Assembly: GCA_947627835.1 (NCBI GenBank)
Contig: CANQXM010000009.1
Location: 1-22,407, forward strand
Direction: 5' to 3'
DNA: 22,407 nt
Source of the DNA: an uncultured Bacilli bacterium
GTDB lineage: Bacteria; Bacillota_I; Bacilli_A; RF39; UBA660
Below the pieces are notes generated by a model. The model had not been told where the DNA came from. It made no database searches and was given only the letters and a program-made list of their open reading frames with translations. Both the position numbers and the translations under genes were made by a program. Numbering within the stretch: position 1 is the stretch's first letter; each line of letters begins with the position of its first letter. Of this stretch, positions 15,466 through 22,400 are shown piece after piece.

Positions 15466-16616
15466 TATTCTTTTGCTTCTTCTTTGGAAGTATCATATTC
15501 GGTTGTTGTTCCATCCACGGATACTATTAGATTTCCGTTTTCTTCTAGATTTACTTCATCATACCAAGTTCCCTCTAGAATGGGTTCAAAGCTTGCATTG
15601 TAAACTTGGATTTTTTCTTCTTTTAATGTTTTTTGATGGAACAAATAAAATGTTGCTTGATTATTTTTTAGTTCTTCCATCCAATACGTAGTTAAATCAC
15701 TTTTAGCCATTTCTATTTGTTTTATTTCTTCCATGGTTTTATAGTTTACAACTGTAAAGATTTCTTTTTCTTCTCCTTCTTTTTGATTTAGGTAAAGGTC
15801 TTTGGTAATTAAACTAAAACTTTGCGATTCAAAAGGGGTTAGGACTTCTTTTTTTTCTAAATCATAGAAGGCGGTTTTTCCTTGATCATTCGTTAAACTA
15901 ATTCCTAAAATTTGATTTTGATCTTTTAAGAATTCTACTTCATTAATCGGTTCACTCGTATTAATAACTTCTTTATAACCGGTTTTATAATTATAAATAT
16001 AATTTACTTTATCCCATAATACGGTTTCATTATCTTCTTTACTGATATGAAAAACCATACAGTCTTCTACTTCACATACATAGGTGTTTATAATTCGTTT
16101 TAAGCTGCCATTTTTGGTCCAAGTTAATCCTTCTTTTTCGTCTTCATATAAGTAGAGTTCTTTTAAGTTTTCTTCCTTTTTAATACGATTCATTTCACTA
16201 TGAATGTAACCATCCACGATTAGATTTGATAATTCTTCGGCTTTTTCACTTTCAAAAGGGAGCAAGTAATATCGTTTATTCTGACCGTTATAAATGGTAA
16301 TGCCTTCTTCATTGGAAGGGGATTTCATTGTTTGTCTTCCTTTTAATAAACGACGCAATAATTTAATGGTATTATAATCCGTCTTTTTTAATAAATAAGC
16401 ATTTTCATATTCGCCATCTTGTTCTACTTTTTCAATTTTTCCACTTTGGTTATAAAAGTTATAGGTAATATCTTGAGCGTTTTCGTATTCAAATGATATT
16501 TTAAATAAAATCCCATTTTCGAGCGTATCTTCATGAACAAAAAATAATACTAAGAAGAAAATGACAATAATCGCGATTAAAGAACCAATTAGATAGAATC
16601 CCTTTTTACTTTGCAT
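15465..16616 (-). CDS. Membrane-anchored extracytoplasmic protein, unknown function
   Basis: A 383-residue protein of unrecognised family. One N-terminal membrane helix (about 7-27) after a short basic MQSKK segment predicts an N-in anchor with the remaining 350 residues outside; no lipobox is present. The outer part is rich in short beta-like strands with many Tyr, Glu and Lys and a Cys pair separated by four residues (CEVEDC near 180). The second half has strand/turn units such as GKTAFYDLEKKEV and VVNYKTMEEI that faintly recall WG-type or propeller repeats; this is a weak resemblance only. The start ATG has SD GAGGTG. It sits between the pyrophosphatase gene and uvrA with its own promoter and terminator, so context does not suggest a function. 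Confidence 0.75.
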   Translation of the reverse strand: MQSKKGFYLIGSLIAIIVIFFLVLFFVHEDTLENGILFKISFEYENAQDITYNFYNQSGKIEKVEQDGEYENAYLLKKTDYNTIKLLRRLLKGRQTMKSPSNEEGITIYNGQNKRYYLLPFESEKAEELSNLIVDGYIHSEMNRIKKEENLKELYLYEDEKEGLTWTKNGSLKRIINTYVCEVEDCMVFHISKEDNETVLWDKVNYIYNYKTGYKEVINTSEPINEVEFLKDQNQILGISLTNDQGKTAFYDLEKKEVLTPFESQSFSLITKDLYLNQKEGEEKEIFTVVNYKTMEEIKQIEMAKSDLTTYWMEELKNNQATFYLFHQKTLKEEKIQVYNASFEPILEGTWYDEVNLEENGNLIVSVDGTTTEYDTSKEEAKE

Positions 16617-16645
16617 ATCTACACCTCAAAGAATCTTGTATTTGT

Positions 16646-16654
16646 ATTTTATCA
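16646..16654 (-). promoter_or_regulatory. Extended -10 promoter of the 383-residue protein gene
   Basis: TGA-TAAAAT (16654-16646) with no good -35 upstream. An A/T palindrome TTTTTTCTAGAAAAAA lies just upstream at 16657-16672. Confidence 0.5.
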
Positions 16655-16690
16655 TATTTTTTCTAGAAAAAAAATGTATTGTGAGTAAGT

Positions 16691-18313
16691 TTATGACCGT
16701 TTTTCTAAAACTTCCATTAAATTTGGAAGCATTTGTTTTTTTCTGGATACTAATCCTTCAATAAAGGTTGCTTCTTCCATATTTTCTACATCAAATGAAT
16801 CTGCCAATATTTCTTGAGCGTCTTGATTATATAAGACATATGAACCATTTTTAATGACATCGGTGATAAATAATGTAACTACATCGTATTCACCTTTTGC
16901 AATTTCATCTAATTTTTGAATATATTTTTCAAGAGAACCTTTGATATCATCAATATCCATGGTTATAATCTGACTGATTCCTAACGTTGTATTTCCAACT
17001 TTATAAGATTTGAAATCTTGATAGAATACATCTTCAACGGTCATTCCTTTAATTGAACTTGCTTCAGTAAGCATTTGTTTTCCATAGCTTTCTAAGTCGA
17101 CGTTGGCAATCTTGGCAAGGTTTTCAGCAGCAATCCGGTCTTCATTCGTTGCTGTTGGACTTTTTAAAATCAAGGTATCAGATAAGATTGCTGAAAGCAT
17201 AAGTCCTGCAATATGTGGCGGGATTTCAACGTGATCTTCTTCAAACATTTTATAGATGATGGTACAAGTACAACCCACCGGCATGGAACGAAAGTTAATA
17301 GGAATATTGGTTCCAATGGCTCCTAGGTTATGATGATCAATGATTTCCGCAATTTCTGCTTCTTCAATTCCAGGAACACTTTGTTCTAAATTGTTATGGT
17401 CTACTAAAATAACTTTTTGTTTCGTATATTTTTCTACATCTGTAACTTTCATAAGACCTAAACATTCTTTTTTACGATTAATGACCGGATAGTTGGTATG
17501 ACCGAGTTTATTTGCTAAATCAATAAATTCAGTTCGGTAATCTAAGTGATTTACCGTCGTTGGTGCACGGTTGATGACAAGTGTCGAAATATAATTACTT
17601 AAGGTAATAGCATTTCCGGTATTAAAGGTATCTAAATCTGTAGAAATGACATTAATTTTATTTTTCTTTGCTTTCTCTACTAAATCGCTTGGTAGTTCAT
17701 GGTTTCCAGTTAAAATAATTAATTTAACACCACAATCCATTGCGTATTCAATAATTTTATAGCGATCACCGATGATTAAGATATGATTTTTTTGAAAAGC
17801 AATATCACTTAGAATGGTTCTACTTTGATACCCACCGATCATGATTTCACCTTCAATTTCTTCATCAAATTGGAGTAATGATTTACCATTTACGGCATTT
17901 ACAATGTTTTGATAAGATGTATTTACTTTGTCTTTTTCGCCTTCTACTAACAGCATGGCAATTTCTTTTAACGTTACAAAACCAGTTAATTGTTTTTTCT
18001 TATTAACTAATGGTAAAGCCGTACAAGCTTTTTGTTGCATAAAATGAATGGTATCTTTAATGGATGTTGTTTCTAGTATGTAGGCTTTTTTATTATATTC
18101 AATGTTTCGAAGTTGAACTTTGACATTATTTAAATATTCTGGTTCTTTTACATGAAAGTAATCTAAAACAAATTTTGTTTCTTTATTAATATGTCCCAAA
18201 ACTCGAGGTGTTGTATTTTCTCCTAAAGCATTTTTTAAGTAAGATAAACTAATGCTTGCACAAACACTATCGGTATCTGGATTACGATGACCAAAAATAT
18301 ATATATTTTCCAT
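16691..18313 (-). CDS. Putative manganese-dependent inorganic pyrophosphatase (CBS/DRTGG type)
   Basis: A 540-residue family II pyrophosphatase with an inserted regulatory region. The catalytic DHH domain is split: GHRNPDTDS (8-16) at the start, then DHN (305-307), DHH (326-328), PVGCTCT (345-351) and SDTLILKSPT (378-387); a DHHA2 domain occupies about 420-535. Between the halves lie a CBS domain (about 75-125), a DRTGG-like domain (about 130-245) and a second CBS motif (about 245-300). Known: such CBS-PPases hydrolyse pyrophosphate and are inhibited or activated by adenine nucleotides (AMP, ADP, ATP, diadenosine polyphosphates) binding the CBS pair. Cytoplasmic. The start ATG has SD AGAGGG; a promoter is present 25-50 bases upstream. 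It separates uvrB from uvrA. Confidence 0.93.
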   Translation of the reverse strand: MENIYIFGHRNPDTDSVCASISLSYLKNALGENTTPRVLGHINKETKFVLDYFHVKEPEYLNNVKVQLRNIEYNKKAYILETTSIKDTIHFMQQKACTALPLVNKKKQLTGFVTLKEIAMLLVEGEKDKVNTSYQNIVNAVNGKSLLQFDEEIEGEIMIGGYQSRTILSDIAFQKNHILIIGDRYKIIEYAMDCGVKLIILTGNHELPSDLVEKAKKNKINVISTDLDTFNTGNAITLSNYISTLVINRAPTTVNHLDYRTEFIDLANKLGHTNYPVINRKKECLGLMKVTDVEKYTKQKVILVDHNNLEQSVPGIEEAEIAEIIDHHNLGAIGTNIPINFRSMPVGCTCTIIYKMFEEDHVEIPPHIAGLMLSAILSDTLILKSPTATNEDRIAAENLAKIANVDLESYGKQMLTEASSIKGMTVEDVFYQDFKSYKVGNTTLGISQIITMDIDDIKGSLEKYIQKLDEIAKGEYDVVTLFITDVIKNGSYVLYNQDAQEILADSFDVENMEEATFIEGLVSRKKQMLPNLMEVLEKRS

Positions 18314-18337
18314 ATTTTCCCTCTTTTCGCGCTTTCA

Positions 18338-18365
18338 AGTATAGCACAAATGCCCCTACTTTCAA
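18338..18365 (-). promoter_or_regulatory. Promoter of the pyrophosphatase gene
   Basis: TTGAAA (18365-18360), a 16-base spacer and TATACT (18343-18338), with TGC directly before the -10 (extended -10). It lies in the 59-base gap after uvrB. Confidence 0.7.
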
Positions 18366-18372
18366 AGCATTT

Positions 18373-20325
18373 TTATGAAATTTCACTTTTCATTTCAAAT
18401 AAGACATCCCGTAGTTCCATCGCTCTTTCAAAGTCTAAATTCTTCGCTGCCAGTTTCATTTCTTCTTCTACTCGTTCAATCATGCTAATCATTTCTTTTT
18501 TATTCATCTTTGGAGCTGATTTCTTTTCTTTACGGATATTGGTAACGACTTCTTTAATTTCTTTTTCAATGGTCTTTGGAATGATATGATGTTCTTCGTT
18601 ATATTTTTCTTGGATTTGTCTTCTTCGTTTGGTTTCTTCAATGGCTTCTTTCATCGCATCGGAGATGATATCTGCATACATAATGACGTGACCGCTGGCA
18701 TTTCTCGCACAACGTCCAATGGTTTGAATTAGGCTTCGACCACTTCGTAAAAAGCCTTGTTTATCTGCATCTAAAATACAGATTAAACTTACTTCTGGAA
18801 TATCAATTCCTTCTCTTAACAAGTTAATTCCTACTACACAATCATAAATACCTGCTCGCAAGTCATGAATAATTTTTAATCGTTCTAGGGTTTTAATTTC
18901 ATTATGGAGGTAAGCTACTTTAATATTCATTTCTTTTAAGTAATTGGTTAGTTCTTCACTCATGCGAATTGTCAAGGTGGTAATTAAAACTCGTTCATTT
19001 TTGGCTATTCGCTTTTGAATTTCACTAATGATGTCGTCCACTTGTCCTAGAGATGGTTTTACTTCAATGGTTGGATCTAATAATCCGGTTGGACGAATAA
19101 TCTGTTCCACGTAGTTACCATTTACTAATTCTTTTTCATAATCTCCAGGAGTTGCAGAAACATAGATGACTTCATTGATCTTTTTTTCAAATTCATCGTA
19201 TTTTAAAGGCCGGTTGTCAAGTGCACTTGGCAAGCGAAAACCATAATCGACGAGGGTTTGTTTTCTTTGTCGATCGCCATTATACATTCCTCTTACTTGA
19301 GGAAGGGTTACGTGCGATTCATCTACTACTAATAAAAAGTCTTTGGGAAAGAAATCAATTAAACAAGTTGGCGTTTCACCGGCTTCTCTTAAAGCTAAAT
19401 GCCGTGAGTAGTTTTCTACCCCACTACAAAAGCCTGTTTCTTTTAACATTTCGATGTCATAGTTGGTTCTTTCTCTTAAACGTTGTTCTTCAATTAATTT
19501 ATTTTGACTTTTTAATTCTTCTAAGCGTTCTTGTAATTCTTTTTCAATCCGTCTTATGGCTTCTTGCATTTTTTCATCGCTGGTGACAAAGTGACTGGCA
19601 GGAGAAATGGTTACCGTTTTAATTTCTTTGATGATGGCTCCGGTTAAGGGATCAAATTTGTATAAGCGATCTACTTCATCCCCAAAAAGTTCAATTCTTG
19701 TGGCGTGTTCATGTTCGTTGACTGGAATGATATCAATCGTATCTCCTCTTACTCGGAATGTTCCCCGGTGAAAGTCTAAATCACTTCGTTCATAAGTCAT
19801 ATCAATTAGTTTATTGATAATATCATTTCTTTTGATTTGGTCGTGAATGGATAAAACCAGCATCATTTTTTCATATTCTTCTTTTTCTCCAATCCCATAG
19901 ATACAAGATACACTCGAAACAACAATGGTATCTGGATAATTAATTAAAGCACTGGTTGCAGCATGACGTAGTTCATCGATTTCATCATTAATTGAAGAAT
20001 CTTTTTCAATGTACGTATCACTACTTGGGACGTAGGCTTCTGGCTGGTAATAATCATAATAGGATACAAAGTACTCTACATGATTGTTTGGAAATAACTC
20101 TTTAAATTCGGCATAGAGTTGTCCTGCTAACGTCTTATTATGAGCCAGTATCAAAGTTGGTTTATTTACTTCTTTGATAACATTAGCAATGGTAAATGTT
20201 TTTCCAGTTCCGGTTGCACCCAGTAATACTTGATGCTTTTTTCCTTCTTTGATTCCTTTTACCAGTTTTTCAATCGCTTGTGGTTGATCGCCACTCGGTT
20301 TATATTTTGATACTAAATCGAACAT
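18373..20325 (-). CDS. uvrB: Excinuclease ABC subunit B
   Basis: A 650-residue UvrB, the helicase-fold subunit that verifies damage and recruits UvrC in nucleotide excision repair. Walker A is GATGTGKT (36-43); the beta-hairpin region is YYDYYQPEAYVPSSDTYIEKD near 90-110; the helicase box is DESH near 338; motifs V and VI include GINLLREGIDIPE and QTIGRCARN. The C-terminal UVR motif (about 611-648, ERVEEEMKLAAKNLDFERA) would contact UvrA or UvrC. Length is normal. Its ATG lies inside the end of the upstream gene (13-base overlap) with a strong SD AAGGAGG, so it is co-transcribed with the small nucleotidyltransferase-like gene. No clear intrinsic terminator follows. Confidence 0.97.
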   Translation of the reverse strand: MFDLVSKYKPSGDQPQAIEKLVKGIKEGKKHQVLLGATGTGKTFTIANVIKEVNKPTLILAHNKTLAGQLYAEFKELFPNNHVEYFVSYYDYYQPEAYVPSSDTYIEKDSSINDEIDELRHAATSALINYPDTIVVSSVSCIYGIGEKEEYEKMMLVLSIHDQIKRNDIINKLIDMTYERSDLDFHRGTFRVRGDTIDIIPVNEHEHATRIELFGDEVDRLYKFDPLTGAIIKEIKTVTISPASHFVTSDEKMQEAIRRIEKELQERLEELKSQNKLIEEQRLRERTNYDIEMLKETGFCSGVENYSRHLALREAGETPTCLIDFFPKDFLLVVDESHVTLPQVRGMYNGDRQRKQTLVDYGFRLPSALDNRPLKYDEFEKKINEVIYVSATPGDYEKELVNGNYVEQIIRPTGLLDPTIEVKPSLGQVDDIISEIQKRIAKNERVLITTLTIRMSEELTNYLKEMNIKVAYLHNEIKTLERLKIIHDLRAGIYDCVVGINLLREGIDIPEVSLICILDADKQGFLRSGRSLIQTIGRCARNASGHVIMYADIISDAMKEAIEETKRRRQIQEKYNEEHHIIPKTIEKEIKEVVTNIRKEKKSAPKMNKKEMISMIERVEEEMKLAAKNLDFERAMELRDVLFEMKSEIS

Positions 20326-20714
20326 TTCTTGTCCTCCTTATTTTTCTTTTTTTCTAATCGTTCTTTTAATTTTTTTCTTATTTCTTCATCTTTCTTTTTA
20401 TTTTCCATACATTTAATTTGATAGTTATATTCTAAATTAGCAAGGTGATAGCCATATTTTTGAATAGTCATAGTAGGATTATACAAGTTAAATCCAATTT
20501 CAAATTCACGGTAGTATTTGATAGGAATTTTAAAGTATCCTGGTTTTTCCGGCCACGGAATTTGTTTATAAGTTTCTTCATCACAAGAAAGATCAATATC
20601 ACTTGTCGTTTTTAAGATATCTTGTAATACCAAAGAAGCTCCACTAATAATGATTACTTTTTCTTTATCAAGGGGTAATTCTTTTAATTTTTCTAATATT
20701 TCTTTTTTATTCAT
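20313..20714 (-). CDS. Small nucleotidyltransferase-fold-like protein upstream of uvrB
   Basis: A 133-residue protein of unknown function. Residues 24-42 (SGASLVLQDILKTTSDIDL) have the pattern of minimal nucleotidyltransferase-fold proteins such as the AbiEii/DUF6036 group: a G-x-S/A-L stretch, then T-x-DIDL with acidic residues D39 and D41. The rest of the domain is short and the third catalytic acidic residue is not obvious, so it may be inactive or a minimal domain. The last 35 residues are a highly charged Lys/Glu helix. No toxin/antitoxin partner is seen. It overlaps uvrB by 13 bases and provides the uvrB SD inside its own end, so it is the first gene of the uvrB operon. The start ATG has SD GAGGG. 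Confidence 0.72.
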   Translation of the reverse strand: MNKKEILEKLKELPLDKEKVIIISGASLVLQDILKTTSDIDLSCDEETYKQIPWPEKPGYFKIPIKYYREFEIGFNLYNPTMTIQKYGYHLANLEYNYQIKCMENKKKDEEIRKKLKERLEKKKNKEDKKCSI

Positions 20715-20747
20715 TTTGGTCCCTCATTTTTAGATTATCATAATGAC

Positions 20748-20773
20748 AAGAAAAAAGATAGTTTTCACTATCT
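20748..20773 (-). terminator. Intrinsic terminator of the small TasA-fold gene
   Basis: AGATAGT (20773-20767), loop GAAA, ACTATCT (20762-20756), followed by TTTTTCTTG. The stem overlaps the stop codon (20774-20772). It is very similar in form to the hairpin at 7452-7469. Confidence 0.85.
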
Positions 20774-21308
20774 AAATTCGTACTCCATCTTGAAGTTCAA
20801 ATGTATATTGTAAAGTTTTTCCTTGCATTTCATTTCCAGTTTGGTAATCCATCCACATTAAGAAGTTATATTCTTGGGTTTCCCCAATGATGTCTTTGGT
20901 AGTTAAAGAGAAATAATACGCATCGTTATCTTCATAAATAAAGTAGTCTTTTAATGGTTTTACTTCTTCTACAAATAATGTATTCATACAATGATAATCA
21001 AGTGAAGAAGTTTTCCATACTTTTAATAAAAGCGTATAAGTTTCCTTGGTAAGCGTATCATTTTTTACTTTAATCGTCATCGGATTTAATGTTTGAATGG
21101 CTTTTTCATCTTCCATTGGAAACATTGGCCCTTGAGCCCGCGTATCTACTTCGAGTGTTGTATAGGTTGCTCCTTCATAGAAGGCAGCTGTGGCTAAATG
21201 ACTTCCAATATTTAAGGTTTTCCATAATGGGTAACTAATCATAATTACTGCTAGCATAATGGTAATTTCAACCAATTTCCAGTGAATAATGTTATCAATC
21301 TTTCTCAT
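20772..21308 (-). CDS. Small exported protein with TasA-like landmarks, next to the signal peptidase
   Basis: A 178-residue protein of no family I can name with certainty. It has one hydrophobic helix (about 14-30), then a stretch containing ATA at 39-41 followed by AFYEG (42-46), which resembles a SipW-type cleavage region and the AFF start of mature TasA. The remainder is beta-rich with V81-K82-N83 followed ten residues later by Tyr91, and a C-terminal strand pair with Y155 and G163-K164, the same landmarks as in the proteins at 7468-8013 and 8076-8573. It lies just downstream of the SipW-type peptidase, which supports it being a substrate or partner. It has its own extended -10 promoter and an SD (AGGGGG) about 12 bases from the ATG, rather far. 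Function inferred only. Confidence 0.72.
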   Translation of the reverse strand: MRKIDNIIHWKLVEITIMLAVIMISYPLWKTLNIGSHLATAAFYEGATYTTLEVDTRAQGPMFPMEDEKAIQTLNPMTIKVKNDTLTKETYTLLLKVWKTSSLDYHCMNTLFVEEVKPLKDYFIYEDNDAYYFSLTTKDIIGETQEYNFLMWMDYQTGNEMQGKTLQYTFELQDGVRI

Positions 21309-21337
21309 AATATTATTCTTCCCCCTGTGATGGCTTA

Positions 21338-21366
21338 ATTATACCATATTTTCGGTAAAAACGCAA
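21338..21366 (-). promoter_or_regulatory. Promoter of the small TasA-fold gene
   Basis: TGG-TATAAT (21346-21338), a perfect extended -10; the -35 at 21366-21361 (TTGCGT, 17-base spacer) is weak. It lies between the terminator of the peptidase gene and the SD. Confidence 0.65.
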
Positions 21367-21373
21367 ATTTAAG

Positions 21374-21411
21374 CATGAAAAAGAAGCAAATGGGGCATCA
21401 CTTGCTTCTTT
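21374..21411 (-). terminator. Terminator of the signal peptidase gene
   Basis: A 10-pair hairpin, AAAGAAGCAA (21411-21402) and TTGCTTCTTT (21389-21380) around a 12-base loop, followed by only two more T. The stem begins at the last base of the stop codon. The short U-tract suggests leaky termination. Confidence 0.7.
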
Positions 21412-22259
21412 TATTTACGACGTTTTCCTTTATTTTGTTTTTTCTTGTTTTCATTATTTTTTAGTTTTGGTAATGAGAAGAGGTTGTTTTCTGTCGTTTC
21501 TTTTTTCTTATTTACTGACATTTTCTTTAGTTCATGTTTGGTTTCTATTGGGTCTGGTTCATTTTCTTGACGATCTAAGTTGTACCGACGTTTTAATTCT
21601 TTCTTGATCTCTTCTTTTTGTTTGTTTTCTTTCTTTTCTTTTTGTTTTTCACTATCTAGTGCGTAATTTACTTTTTTCTTAGCTGTAGATAGTTTAATGA
21701 TTTTTACAATGTCACTTATAATGATAAACAAAGCAGGAAGTACGACTACTAACAGCCATCCAGCAGAGTTACTTATAAAACGCTGAACGCGTCCTAGTTG
21801 AGGAATCTTAATGAATACTTTTCCTAAAACGTTTTGAAAGGCTACACTTGCGGTATCTGGGGTTTGGTTATTATCGCCTTGGGTTCGATATTCAATGCCA
21901 TTTTCAGTTTCTAAGATGGCTACAACACGGTGCGTTACGGTTAGACCTTTGGAAATGGTACTGGTTGAAATGAAGGTAATGATATCTCCGACATGGATAT
22001 CTTCTGGCTTGTCAACTTTCACATCGACGATGACATCATAGATATTTAAATTTGGTGTCATACTTGGACTTACAATGGTATATAACCCAACCGCAGGAGC
22101 AAATCGTTCTCCTTTGCTGGCATAAATCTTATTTGCTACAAAGTAATACAATAAGAATGCTGCTATGAGTACTAAAATAATTAAAATAGTCCATGAAATG
22201 ACGTTGGCAATGAATTTTGCTACTTTTTTAAAGCCGTTGTAATTTTCTTTATGTTTCAT
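21411..22259 (-). CDS. sipW: SipW-type (ER-type) signal peptidase I with charged C-terminal tail
   Basis: A 282-residue membrane serine peptidase. Helix 1 is at about 20-42 and helix 2 at about 165-186, with the catalytic domain outside between them. The catalytic Ser66 is in SPSM (64-67), His110 in VTHRV replaces the lysine of ordinary bacterial signal peptidases, and GDNN (128-131) follows. This Ser-His arrangement marks the ER/Sec11-like subclass that includes SipW of B. subtilis, which processes TasA and TapA. SipW is usually about 190 residues; here about 90 extra cytoplasmic residues (from 192) are rich in Lys, Glu and Asn and end KRRK. The start ATG has SD GGAAGGG. It is the first gene of this block and precedes a candidate substrate gene; a clear TasA-like substrate lies about 13 kb downstream. 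Confidence 0.88.
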   Translation of the reverse strand: MKHKENYNGFKKVAKFIANVISWTILIILVLIAAFLLYYFVANKIYASKGERFAPAVGLYTIVSPSMTPNLNIYDVIVDVKVDKPEDIHVGDIITFISTSTISKGLTVTHRVVAILETENGIEYRTQGDNNQTPDTASVAFQNVLGKVFIKIPQLGRVQRFISNSAGWLLVVVLPALFIIISDIVKIIKLSTAKKKVNYALDSEKQKEKKENKQKEEIKKELKRRYNLDRQENEPDPIETKHELKKMSVNKKKETTENNLFSLPKLKNNENKKKQNKGKRRK

Positions 22260-22289
22260 AGCACCCTTCCTATTCTATATTCTCTTTTT

Positions 22290-22318
22290 ATTATACGCGA
22301 ATGATAGGAAAAAGACAA
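22290..22318 (-). promoter_or_regulatory. Promoter of the sipW-type gene
   Basis: TTGTCT (22318-22313), a 17-base spacer and TATAAT (22295-22290), a perfect -10. The leader to the ATG is about 25 bases. Confidence 0.75.
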
Positions 22319-22377
22319 GGCATTATTTTCTTACTCCCGAGTTTTGCAGTTGACCTAAATCCAAATCCTATTTAATG

Positions 22378-22400
22378 CCAGTTAGATACTGGATTTTTTT
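22378..22400 (+). terminator. Rightward-facing terminator-like hairpin at the window edge
   Basis: CCAGT (22378-22382), loop TAGAT, ACTGG (22388-22392), then A and seven T on the plus strand. On the minus strand no T-run follows, so it would stop only rightward transcription. No plus-strand gene is seen to its left; the 22319-22377 stretch holds nothing else I can name. Confidence 0.5.

Noticed and set aside
16657..16672. Palindrome TTTTTTCTAGAAAAAA as a terminator for the 383-residue gene's upstream neighbour.
   Set aside because: Nearly all A-U pairs with no loop to speak of and no following U-tract; more likely AT-rich promoter sequence.
18348..18372. Hairpin AAATGC...GCATTT after uvrB as a terminator.
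   Set aside because: Six weak pairs, 13-base loop and no U-run; it overlaps the promoter of the pyrophosphatase gene.
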